Position numbers and translations under genes: made by a program
Notes under the pieces: model-generated
Told to the model about the DNA's origin: nothing
Databases searched by the model: none
What the model saw: only the letters and a program-made list of their open reading frames with translations
In this document: piece after piece, positions 34,694 to 41,984 of the stretch
Layout: each line of letters starts with the position of its first letter
Position numbering within the stretch: position 1 is the first letter of the stretch
Source of the DNA: Bacteroidales bacterium
GTDB taxonomy: Bacteria; Bacteroidota; Bacteroidia; Bacteroidales; UBA4417
DNA: 64,000 nt
Assembly: GCA_016707785.1 (NCBI GenBank)
Contig: JADJGZ010000005.1
Span: 189,575 to 253,574, forward strand
Direction of reading: 5' to 3'

Positions 34694-35080
34694 TTATATT
34701 TTAAGAAGTTTCTTTATTTCACGCTGTAGTTGATCATTCCTGATTCCCTTATCAAGAAACAGGTCAGCATTAATCCACTTTTTGCTTTCTTCAGCCCTGA
34801 TGTCAAAAGTCATTCCTGTTTCCGCTGTTACTGCTGTTGCAATAATAATGGGCACATCAGGATACTTTCTTTTGATCTTATAACTCAACACAAAACCACT
34901 GTCATCTGATTCCATCATCAAGTCAAGAATGCATAAATCAGGCTTAAATTCAAGGATGATTTTCTCTGCCTCTGCCTGGCTTTCTGCTGTTACCGTCTCA
35001 AAGCCCATCTGCTCTACTTTCAGCCGCATCTGGTAGAGATAATCCATGTCATCATCAACAATCAATATCCGCTTTTTCAT
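34694..35080 (-). CDS. Single-domain response regulator
   Basis: 128 residues, a lone receiver with the acidic pair (VDDDMDYL), phosphoacceptor D53 (CILDLMMESDD) and a K in LFLDKGI near the C-terminus. It is likely a phosphotransfer intermediate between the hydrogenase-type kinase upstream (63 bp) and the receiver-kinase hybrid downstream (1 bp). An extended beta4-alpha4 loop (TAETGMTFDIRAEESKKWINA) departs from CheY. It may also act by protein contact. Confidence 0.88.
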   Translation of the reverse strand: MKKRILIVDDDMDYLYQMRLKVEQMGFETVTAESQAEAEKIILEFKPDLCILDLMMESDDSGFVLSYKIKRKYPDVPIIIATAVTAETGMTFDIRAEESKKWINADLFLDKGIRNDQLQREIKKLLKI

Positions 35081-35143
35081 TACAATTTTTTCTAGGTATT
35101 CGTTTCAAAGCCTCACAGGACCAAACCTGTTAAAGAGTTTATG

Positions 35144-37171
35144 CTAAATCAATCTTTTTCTGGGTATTGAAATTGTAAAAGTGGTGCCTGTTAATCCTGC
35201 CTTTTTATCAGAATTCGATTGCACATTAATTTCTCCTTTATGCATTTTCACAATACCATAAATGATAGGCAATCCTAATCCAGTTCCTTTTCCAATTCCT
35301 TTGGTTGTAAAGAAAGGAGTGAATAGTTTATCCATATTTTCCTTTTCAATTCCAGATCCATTATCAGATATGGTGAAGATGATATTTTCACTTGAATCAC
35401 TTACTTTCAATAATATCTCCCCTCCTTCCGGCATGGCTTCAATTGCGTTTTTCAAAAGGTTGGTAAGTACCTGTGTCATCTGGTCAAGGTCAAGCATCGC
35501 CATTGGATCAGCTACATTATTTGCGAATGAAATAGTGATGCTTTGGGGTACTATCACTGAACTTATGCTCCTTTCTGCCAATGCGATTACATCTGTTTCA
35601 CTGATGTTAACCTGGTTTTTGCGGGCAAAATTGAGCAATCCGCCTACAATTTTTCTGCAGCGATCTGCTTGCTCAACAATTAATTCCAGGTCTCTGATCA
35701 TAGGGTTGTCTTCCGGCAGTTCCTCTTTCAGAATATTACTATACATAGTAATTACTCCTAAAGGATTATTCAACTCATGCGCAATACCTGCTGATAGTTG
35801 CCCCATCCCTGCCAGCTTCTCTGAATGTCGCAAAGCTTCCTGCACGGATGCCAGTTTCTCATTCGATGTATCCAGTTCCCTGATATAGTTGTGTAGTTTC
35901 TCTATGGAATAAGGCAAGCACATTTCTGTTTCAGCCAAACCATTAATTACTGCAATTGCATGTTCTTCACATGAATCATAACCACAGGCACCACAGTTAA
36001 GATAATCATCAGGGCCAAACTTGCCAATTCGGTAGAGTACTTCCTTTATTTGTTCGTTACTGGGACGGGGAATCCTCATATCCCTTTTTGTAAAGCTCCT
36101 GGAAAGATCAAGCTTTTCATATTCTTCAAGGTTGCGCATCCACTCTTCCTTATCCAGGTTGAGCATCCTTTGATTTGCATAACTGATGATCCTTGCTTTC
36201 TTGGCAAATCGTTGACTGCTGGCTGCAGTATTAGGATACGGCGACATTCCGGGACCTAAAATACAACCTTCACAACACAGGAGATGGAGATGGTGTCCAT
36301 TCAGATTTCCATGCTCAAATTCCCGCAAAGCATCAAGGAAATTCATTCCACCACCTGCAACAATAACCTTTTCACTCAAAATATCTTCAGTCACTTCCAT
36401 TGTATTCAATAATCCATGACTTAATGGGAAGATAGCCCCACGACCACCTAAAGGAGGATCAAATTCCAAAGGGCTCACCGATTTGGGTGTAATCCGTTTC
36501 TGCTGAAACATTTCTCTCAGTTCCCTGAAGGTGATGGCATTGTCAATTTCCTTTGATTCCGCCTTCTTAGCCAGACAGGGCCCTATAAACACAACTTTTG
36601 ATTTTTCCCCATACACCTTTTTTACGACCCGTGACATTGCAACCATAGGCGAGACAACACTAGCCATAAAACCTGTAAGATCAGGATAATATCTCTCAAT
36701 ATATGAAACAATAGCCGGACAATCAGATGAAATGGCCTGTTTACCATGACTAAGTTGTTGTTTATATTTCCGGGCTACCAGGTCGGCACCAAATGAAACC
36801 TCCGTAACATGACTAAATCCAAGTGCTTTAATCATACCCACCAGGTTTCTGTAATCCTTGATATCAGCAAATTCAGCCGGAAAACTCGGTGCAACACATG
36901 CTATAACGACATTTCCTGAATTTATCAGATGGTTAACAGCATCAATCTCTTTTCTGAAAACCTTGGCTCCCTGACTGCAGACTTTTATGCAATTACCACA
37001 AGCTATGCAACGGTCGGCAATGATTTCAGCTTGTCCGCCTGTGATACGAATGGCTTTAGCAGGGCATTCCCTGACACATGTATAACAAACACGGCATTTT
37101 TCCTTAATGGTGAATACCAGTTTATTAAACTCTGCCTCCAGGTTGGTTCTATCAGACCCTATTGCTTCCAT
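35144..37171 (-). CDS. Sensory [FeFe]-hydrogenase-like domain fused to a histidine kinase
   Basis: 675 residues. Residues 26-65 hold two [4Fe-4S] motifs (CRVCYTCVRECP, CIACGNCIKVC). Residues ~85-335 are an H-cluster domain: L1 SSDCPA (D150, C151), L2 GPC-LAKK (C199), L3 CCEGCILGPG (299-308). An Fe-S motif of the PF04060 type follows (C393, C396, C401, C418). A short coil leads to HisKA with H465 (LSAGIAHELNNP) and an ATPase domain with N box (LTNLLKNAIEAM) and G boxes (SDNGSGIEKE, GTGLGLPI). Catalytic [FeFe]-hydrogenases have TSCCP at L1; here the proton-relay cysteine is replaced by D150. The domain plan matches group C, kinase-linked sensory hydrogenases. It should report H2 or redox state to the receivers encoded downstream. 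Confidence 0.9.
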   Translation of the reverse strand: MEAIGSDRTNLEAEFNKLVFTIKEKCRVCYTCVRECPAKAIRITGGQAEIIADRCIACGNCIKVCSQGAKVFRKEIDAVNHLINSGNVVIACVAPSFPAEFADIKDYRNLVGMIKALGFSHVTEVSFGADLVARKYKQQLSHGKQAISSDCPAIVSYIERYYPDLTGFMASVVSPMVAMSRVVKKVYGEKSKVVFIGPCLAKKAESKEIDNAITFRELREMFQQKRITPKSVSPLEFDPPLGGRGAIFPLSHGLLNTMEVTEDILSEKVIVAGGGMNFLDALREFEHGNLNGHHLHLLCCEGCILGPGMSPYPNTAASSQRFAKKARIISYANQRMLNLDKEEWMRNLEEYEKLDLSRSFTKRDMRIPRPSNEQIKEVLYRIGKFGPDDYLNCGACGYDSCEEHAIAVINGLAETEMCLPYSIEKLHNYIRELDTSNEKLASVQEALRHSEKLAGMGQLSAGIAHELNNPLGVITMYSNILKEELPEDNPMIRDLELIVEQADRCRKIVGGLLNFARKNQVNISETDVIALAERSISSVIVPQSITISFANNVADPMAMLDLDQMTQVLTNLLKNAIEAMPEGGEILLKVSDSSENIIFTISDNGSGIEKENMDKLFTPFFTTKGIGKGTGLGLPIIYGIVKMHKGEINVQSNSDKKAGLTGTTFTISIPRKRLI

Positions 37172-37237
37172 ACCTTATAATTGATTATGCTGAATCATCA
37201 TTACCTATTGTTGATTAGTATTTTACCATAAAAATGA

Positions 37238-38962
37238 TCAAAGCATAACCTCTCTGTGCTGATAAGATGTATGCAGCAGGTTCATACTTGTTTCACTTAA
37301 TGGTTTACCTAGCAGATGGTCATATAGAGCTATCAGGGAAGGATTTCTGTGAGCAAACCTTATAGCTTCTTTATCATCTATGTCAAATACAGCTTTTGCC
37401 CTGGCTTTCAGGTTATTAAACTCAGGATGTATGGGCTGTCCCCCTCCACCAACACATCCCCCCGGACATGCCATGACTTCAATATAATGAATATCGGACC
37501 TGCCATTTTCAATCTCAGTAAGCAACTCATTTACATTCCCGATGCCATTAACAACAGCAAATCCAAGGTTAAACTCCCCTATTTTTATTTTGAACTCTTT
37601 TCTGCCTCTTGATGACCGAAGTTCCTGAATTTTTGGCTGAGCTATCTCTTTTCCTGTAATCATAAAATGAAGGGTGCGTATCAGCGATTCTGTAAGACCA
37701 CCGCTAACAGCAAGCAACTTGCCTGCAGAACTCCTGGAACGATATGGCAAGTCAACCATTTCAGGTTCAACTTGTTGTATGTCTATACCATTCAACCTGA
37801 TCAACCGGGCAAGTTCCCTGGTTGTTAAAATAGTGTCTACATCTGTGATTCCTTTATGGGTCATCTGCTCCCTTTGAGCTTCAAATTTCTTAGCTACACA
37901 AGGCATTGCAGAGACTGAATAAATGGAATCATCTGTCAGACCCAGATCAGCTGCAAAATGACTGGTAATGAGAGCCCCCATCATTTGTTGCGGGGATTTA
38001 CAACTGGAAATCTTATTAAGTATTGATGGCCTGGCCTGTTCGGCATATTTGATCCATGCCGGACAACAACTGGAGAACATCGGCAACAATTTCTTTTCGT
38101 TCAGCCGTTCGAGTAATTCTGCCGCTTGCTCAACAACTAAAAGATCTGCTGCAAAGGTAGTATCGAACACATAATCGAAGCCTAGTTTGCGCAGTGCTGC
38201 ATACATCAGGCTCTCCATATCTTTTCCTGCTCTAAGTCCAAACTCCTCAGCCAGTGTGACTGATAAAGAAGGGGAGCACTGAATTATTGTTTTTATATCA
38301 GGGTTATGAAGTGCATCCTGCAATTCACCCGGATGTTGCTTTTCAGTGAGAGCGCCGGTAGGACAAACAATTATACATTGACCGCAATTTATGCAACTGG
38401 AAAGGTTCATTCCTTTGTTGAATGCTGGTCCTACCTGCATTTTATTACCCCTGCCGATGAAATCCAATGCAGTGATATGCTGAATTTCTTCACAAATACG
38501 GATGCATCGGCCACAAAGAATACATTTTGCCGGATCACGAAGTAAACTGGCACTGGAGGGGTCAGTCTTGTATTTATTCCGGGAGCCATGGAACCTTCTC
38601 TCCCTAACGTTCAGATCTTCTGCAAACCTTTGTAATTCGCAATTCCCATTTCTTTCACAATAGAGACAATCATCAGGATGATTGCTCAGCAGTAACTCAA
38701 TATTTGTTTTTCTTGCTTTGACTACCCTGGGGGAATGAGTCTTAATTTTCATCCACTCTTCCACAGGATGAGAACATGCCGGTAACAAAGATTGTCTTCC
38801 TTCCACTTCAACAACACACATCCTGCAAGCCCCATTGGGAGGCAAATTTTCAAGATGGCATAGCGTGGGAACTTTAATACCATTCCGCTCAAGAGCAGAA
38901 AGTATGGTATCACCATTCCGTGCTTTTATTGTTTTACCGTTTACTTCTATATCGAAAAACAT
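37238..38962 (-). CDS. hydA: [FeFe]-hydrogenase catalytic subunit HydA
   Basis: 574 residues, group A3-like. N-terminal [2Fe-2S] ligands are in CHLENLPPNGACRMC and PACSH. The His-type cluster is HPDDCLYCERNGNC. Two [4Fe-4S] motifs are CILCGRCIRIC (147-157) and CINCGQCIIVC (190-200). The H-cluster is complete: L1 SSCCPAW (C299 proton relay, C300), L2 SAMPCVAKK (M353, C355, K358), L3 MACPGGC (C499, C503). The C-terminal small-subunit segment (LYDHLLGKPLSETSMNLLHT) is fused. With HydB and HydC it forms a soluble electron-bifurcating enzyme that couples NADH and ferredoxin oxidation to H2 release, or the reverse. Intact and in operon with hydB (50 bp). Confidence 0.97.
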   Translation of the reverse strand: MFFDIEVNGKTIKARNGDTILSALERNGIKVPTLCHLENLPPNGACRMCVVEVEGRQSLLPACSHPVEEWMKIKTHSPRVVKARKTNIELLLSNHPDDCLYCERNGNCELQRFAEDLNVRERRFHGSRNKYKTDPSSASLLRDPAKCILCGRCIRICEEIQHITALDFIGRGNKMQVGPAFNKGMNLSSCINCGQCIIVCPTGALTEKQHPGELQDALHNPDIKTIIQCSPSLSVTLAEEFGLRAGKDMESLMYAALRKLGFDYVFDTTFAADLLVVEQAAELLERLNEKKLLPMFSSCCPAWIKYAEQARPSILNKISSCKSPQQMMGALITSHFAADLGLTDDSIYSVSAMPCVAKKFEAQREQMTHKGITDVDTILTTRELARLIRLNGIDIQQVEPEMVDLPYRSRSSAGKLLAVSGGLTESLIRTLHFMITGKEIAQPKIQELRSSRGRKEFKIKIGEFNLGFAVVNGIGNVNELLTEIENGRSDIHYIEVMACPGGCVGGGGQPIHPEFNNLKARAKAVFDIDDKEAIRFAHRNPSLIALYDHLLGKPLSETSMNLLHTSYQHREVML

Positions 38963-39012
38963 AACTTCTTAGTTTAGAACTCTTTAATGATTCAATGAGG
39001 TCTTGAATGAAC

Positions 39013-40191
39013 TCATTTGACCATAACAGCAACAAACTTGCAAACATCGAAACATAACCCACATCCGATACACTTATCTTCCACGATAAAGTGCGGCTGA
39101 CGGGGTTGTCCGACAATAGCATTGGTTGGACATTTTCGCAGGCAGGCTACGCAACCTGTACATTTATCCACATCAATGTAGAATACTCTCAATTCTTTAC
39201 ATACTCCAGCCCTGCATTTCCTATCGAAAATATGTTCTTCAAATTCATCTCTGAACCATGTAAGTGCGCTGATCAGGGGGTTAGGGGCTGTTTGTCCGAG
39301 CCCGCATAATGAAGTATCCCTGATAACTTCAGCAAGACCTTCAAGTTGCATAATTCCTTTGAACCTTTCCAGTGTTTCATGGCCGGTTTCATTTTGAGGC
39401 CGTCGTGTAATGCTTTCCAGTACTTCATGAATGCGGCGGGTACCTTCCCTGCAAGGGATACATTTTCCGCAGCTTTCCTTATTGAGGAAATTCATGAAAA
39501 ATTTTGCCATATCCACCATACAGGTGTTCTCATCCATAACAACCATCCCACCTGATCCCATAATGGCACCTGCATCCCATAGAGATTCATAATCAACCTG
39601 AAGATCAAGTTTATGAGGAGGTATACAACTTCCGGAAGGCCCACCGATCTGCACCGCTTTCAGTTCTTTTCCATCCTGAATTCCACCGGCAATCCGATAA
39701 ATAATATCCCGGATTGATGTGCCCATCGGGACTTCTACCAATCCTGTTATCACCGTCTTTCCTGATAGTGCAAATACCTTGGTGCCTTTACTGTTCGTTG
39801 TACCTATTTCATTAAATCGTTGAGGGCCATGCTTAAGAATAAAGGGGACATTGGCAAGAGTCTCAACATTATTCACAACTGTCGGTTTACGAAATAACCC
39901 TTCGATAGCAGGATAGGGCGGTTTCGATTCGGGCATGCCTCTTTTTCCCTCGATACTTTTGATAAGTGCTGTCTCTTCCCCACATACAAAGGCACCGGGT
40001 CCTTTTACCAGGATCATTTGAAGGTCAACTCCACTGCCAAGCACATTGTATCCCTGCAGTCCATAATCTTTCATCTGGTCAATAGCCTTCCGCAACCTCG
40101 ACCATGCAAGGTGGTACTCAGCCATTACATAAATATAGGCTTTGGTTGCACCAATAGCATAGGCTGCAATCGCTATCCCTTCCAATAACAA
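39013..40191 (-). CDS. hydB: HydB C-terminal fragment
   Basis: 392 codons from LLLEGIAIAAYAIGATKAYIY through the SLBB domain (KVFALSGKTVITGLVEVPMG), GGPSGSCIPPH, the N3-type cluster SCGKCIPCREGTRRIHE (with a fourth Cys in LCGLGQTAPNP) and two C-terminal ferredoxin motifs (CTGCVACLRKCP, CIGCGLCFDVC). The ATG at 40191 is internal to the gene. Confidence 0.88.
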   Translation of the reverse strand: MLLEGIAIAAYAIGATKAYIYVMAEYHLAWSRLRKAIDQMKDYGLQGYNVLGSGVDLQMILVKGPGAFVCGEETALIKSIEGKRGMPESKPPYPAIEGLFRKPTVVNNVETLANVPFILKHGPQRFNEIGTTNSKGTKVFALSGKTVITGLVEVPMGTSIRDIIYRIAGGIQDGKELKAVQIGGPSGSCIPPHKLDLQVDYESLWDAGAIMGSGGMVVMDENTCMVDMAKFFMNFLNKESCGKCIPCREGTRRIHEVLESITRRPQNETGHETLERFKGIMQLEGLAEVIRDTSLCGLGQTAPNPLISALTWFRDEFEEHIFDRKCRAGVCKELRVFYIDVDKCTGCVACLRKCPTNAIVGQPRQPHFIVEDKCIGCGLCFDVCKFVAVMVK

Positions 40192-40943
40192 ATGAGGATC
40201 TCCTTCAATAAGGACCGATCCATAAATGCACCAGGATCACTCTCGGCAGCATTACAGATGAGGTATTTCTGATCACTCACCTGGTTATTGGCAATCATCC
40301 ACTTCTTCCCGGTATTATAGCCTCCACCTCCCCTGCCGCGCAATCCGGATTCATCAACAAATTCACATATTTTATCAGAAGTATAGTTACGAATACATTT
40401 CAGGTAGGTCTGATACCCACCCCTTGCAATATATTCATTTATGGAACCCGGATCAATGATCCCACAATTCCTGATCACTATGCGATGTTGCAATGCAAAG
40501 AATGGGAGTCTTTCCAGACTACTTACTCCCTCCCAGGCATTATGAAGATCGTTTTTATATTGCCCGATTACCTGGTCATAAGGGATTTCGCCATTGAAAA
40601 CATCATCAAGCAATGACTCAACCATAGGTGACTGAATATTCCTGAATGATACCCTGGCTTTGCCAGGTAATTGGATATCCACAATAGGTTCATAGGAACA
40701 TAATCCTATACAGCCTACCTCAATAACACTTACCTGAAGCTTATTCTCTAAAATATACTTCGTGATTGCTTTGAGCGTTTCACCAGCCCCGGCCACTATT
40801 CCACAGGTACCGGATCCGATATATATTATAGGCTTAGATACTCTTTCATTACATAGAGTAGCCAATCGCTCTGAAACCCTTCGATCCATCATGAGCGATT
40901 TTCCAGGAAGCACCTCTTCTAATAAAAATTCCTTATCATCCAT
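40173..40943 (-). CDS. hydB: HydB N-terminal fragment
   Basis: 256 codons: a thioredoxin-like [2Fe-2S] domain (GSGTCGIVAGAG, GCIGLCSYEP), then the start of the flavoprotein with SGLRGRGGGGYNTGKKW, the FMN/NAD loop. The next conserved block reads NAAESDPGAF where relatives usually have NADEGDPG. The last residues (KEILICYWKG) are beyond the frameshift. Confidence 0.85.
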   Translation of the reverse strand: MDDKEFLLEEVLPGKSLMMDRRVSERLATLCNERVSKPIIYIGSGTCGIVAGAGETLKAITKYILENKLQVSVIEVGCIGLCSYEPIVDIQLPGKARVSFRNIQSPMVESLLDDVFNGEIPYDQVIGQYKNDLHNAWEGVSSLERLPFFALQHRIVIRNCGIIDPGSINEYIARGGYQTYLKCIRNYTSDKICEFVDESGLRGRGGGGYNTGKKWMIANNQVSDQKYLICNAAESDPGAFMDRSLLKEILICYWKG

Positions 40944-40954
40944 TGGAATACATC

Positions 40955-41431
40955 TTAAGCCTTTTTCCGGTATTGCTCAATCAGGGAAGCGATCGCTGAT
41001 ACCGAAACTGCATTAATAAAATCACCATTTATATTGATTACAGGGCCATTACTGCAAGCACCCATACATCCAATGGCTTCCAGGCTGAAATATCCATCCC
41101 GACTGGTTTGACCTTCCTTTATTTTCAAAATCTTTTCAACTTCACGCAGCACATTAAATGATCCATTCATATGACAGGCAGTCCCCCTGCATACACGGAT
41201 GTGATAACGTCCCTGTAAGGAAAAACGGAACTGGTCAAAAAAAGTAGCAATTCCATAAATTTTACTGGAAGGTAAGTTCAAATGCTGACCTACCTTAAGA
41301 ATGGCTTCTTCATTTAAAAATCCGAACGAGTCCTGAATATCCTGTAATAGAGGTAAGAGAGATTCAGCCCCTCCCTTTTTATACCTGTTAACCAATTCAT
41401 CTAGTGGTACTGGCATAGCATTATTAGTCAT
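40955..41431 (-). CDS. hydC: HydC (NuoE-like [2Fe-2S] subunit)
   Basis: 158 residues. A helical N-terminus (LNEEAILKVGQHLNLPSSKIYGIATFFDQF) is followed by the thioredoxin-like [2Fe-2S] domain: C-x4-C in VCRGTACHM and C-x3-C in EAIGCMGAC. It passes electrons within HydABC at the NADH end. It is the first gene of the long minus-strand operon; its stop is 11 bp before the hydB start. The predicted promoter and Rex boxes lie just upstream. Confidence 0.95.
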   Translation of the reverse strand: MTNNAMPVPLDELVNRYKKGGAESLLPLLQDIQDSFGFLNEEAILKVGQHLNLPSSKIYGIATFFDQFRFSLQGRYHIRVCRGTACHMNGSFNVLREVEKILKIKEGQTSRDGYFSLEAIGCMGACSNGPVININGDFINAVSVSAIASLIEQYRKKA

Positions 41432-41448
41432 CAGAATAGATTGAAGTA

Positions 41449-41456
41449 CAAAAATA
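41449..41456 (-). promoter_or_regulatory. -7 element of the hydCBA operon
   Basis: CAAAAATA on the plus strand reads TATTTTTG on the minus strand, a TAnnTTTG match 18 bp before the hydC ATG. No consensus -33 element is found. Confidence 0.5.
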
Positions 41457-41485
41457 AAGTTTAGATTTCAATAAACAGTAAATAT

Positions 41486-41520
41486 TTGTGAAAAAAATAA
41501 CAATGTTATCCGGATAACAA
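41486..41520. promoter_or_regulatory. Two adjacent Rex-like operators
   Basis: Box 2 contains the perfect 16-bp palindrome TGTTATCCGGATAACA (41504-41519), which fits the Rex pattern TTGTTAANNNNTTAACAA apart from the inner A/T pair. Box 1, TTGTGAAAAAAATAACAA (41486-41503), fits the variant TTGTGAANNNNTTCACAA at the outer positions. The two 18-bp boxes lie 17 bp apart centre to centre, between divergent hydrogenase promoters, and rex itself is in the minus-strand operon. Confidence 0.65.
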
Positions 41521-41543
41521 TAAAAGGGAAATAGGAACTTTAT

Positions 41544-41551
41544 TACTTTTG
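41544..41551 (+). promoter_or_regulatory. -7 element of the ferredoxin-sensor-phosphatase operon
   Basis: TACTTTTG matches TAnnTTTG. The Rex boxes end 23 bp upstream, so a bound Rex would cover the -33 region of this promoter. Confidence 0.5.
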
Positions 41552-41609
41552 TTTTACTTTCGCTGTAGACGAAGATTAACTTAAGAAAGTAAGCTGAAAT
41601 TTATCCTCT

Positions 41610-41885
41610 ATGGAAAATCCAAAGAAAGAAATTGTTATTTGCCTGGGCAGCTCATGCTTTGCCAGGGGGAATAAACAGTTGGTGAAATTTATCAGCGACT
41701 ACCTTCGCGATCGAAATTTACTGAATGATGTAAAATTTCATGGAGAAAGGTGTTTCGGTCATTGTTCAAAAGGGCCGGCACTCAAAATTGAGCATGAAAT
41801 ACATGAAAAAATTGATGAAGAGAAAATCCTTGGTTTACTGGATGATTTCTTTCTCTCTATCATTCAGCAGGACAATTACAGATGA
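41610..41885 (+). CDS. Thioredoxin-like [2Fe-2S] ferredoxin
   Basis: 91 residues, a single thioredoxin-like [2Fe-2S] domain: C-x4-C in VICLGSSCFARG and C-x3-C in GERCFGHCSKGP, as in the NuoE/HydC cluster domain. In Thermotoga-like hydrogenase loci a similar small ferredoxin gene lies next to the sensory hydrogenase gene. It is likely an electron donor or acceptor for the sensory protein encoded downstream. It is the first gene of the divergent operon. Confidence 0.9.
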   Translation: MENPKKEIVICLGSSCFARGNKQLVKFISDYLRDRNLLNDVKFHGERCFGHCSKGPALKIEHEIHEKIDEEKILGLLDDFFLSIIQQDNYR

Positions 41886-41984
41886 TTGTTATTTCCTGCA
41901 ACGATTTCCTGGATACCCGCCTGGAACTGACAGTTCCAACATTTAAGAACCGGGAATCCTGTTGAAACAATTCAAAAACGCCTC

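Larger units (their letters stand above)
39013..40943 (-). pseudogene. hydB: HydB (NuoF-like flavoprotein) split by one missing base
   Basis: The two frames below join at 40203-40210, where one base is missing: the sequence should read DRSL-x-EGDPHLLLEGIA. With it restored the gene encodes ~643 residues, normal for HydB. HydB carries FMN, the NAD(H) site and several clusters, and is the bifurcating centre of HydABC. Everything else, including both C-terminal [4Fe-4S] motifs and the NADH dehydrogenase-type cluster (SCGKCIPCREGTRR), is intact. The loss is likely a sequencing or assembly error. Both flanking genes of the complex are intact. Confidence 0.85.

Noticed and set aside
35262..35888. 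Plus-strand 208-codon ORF inside the sensor kinase gene
   Set aside because: It is the antisense shadow of the conserved kinase domain and resembles no protein.
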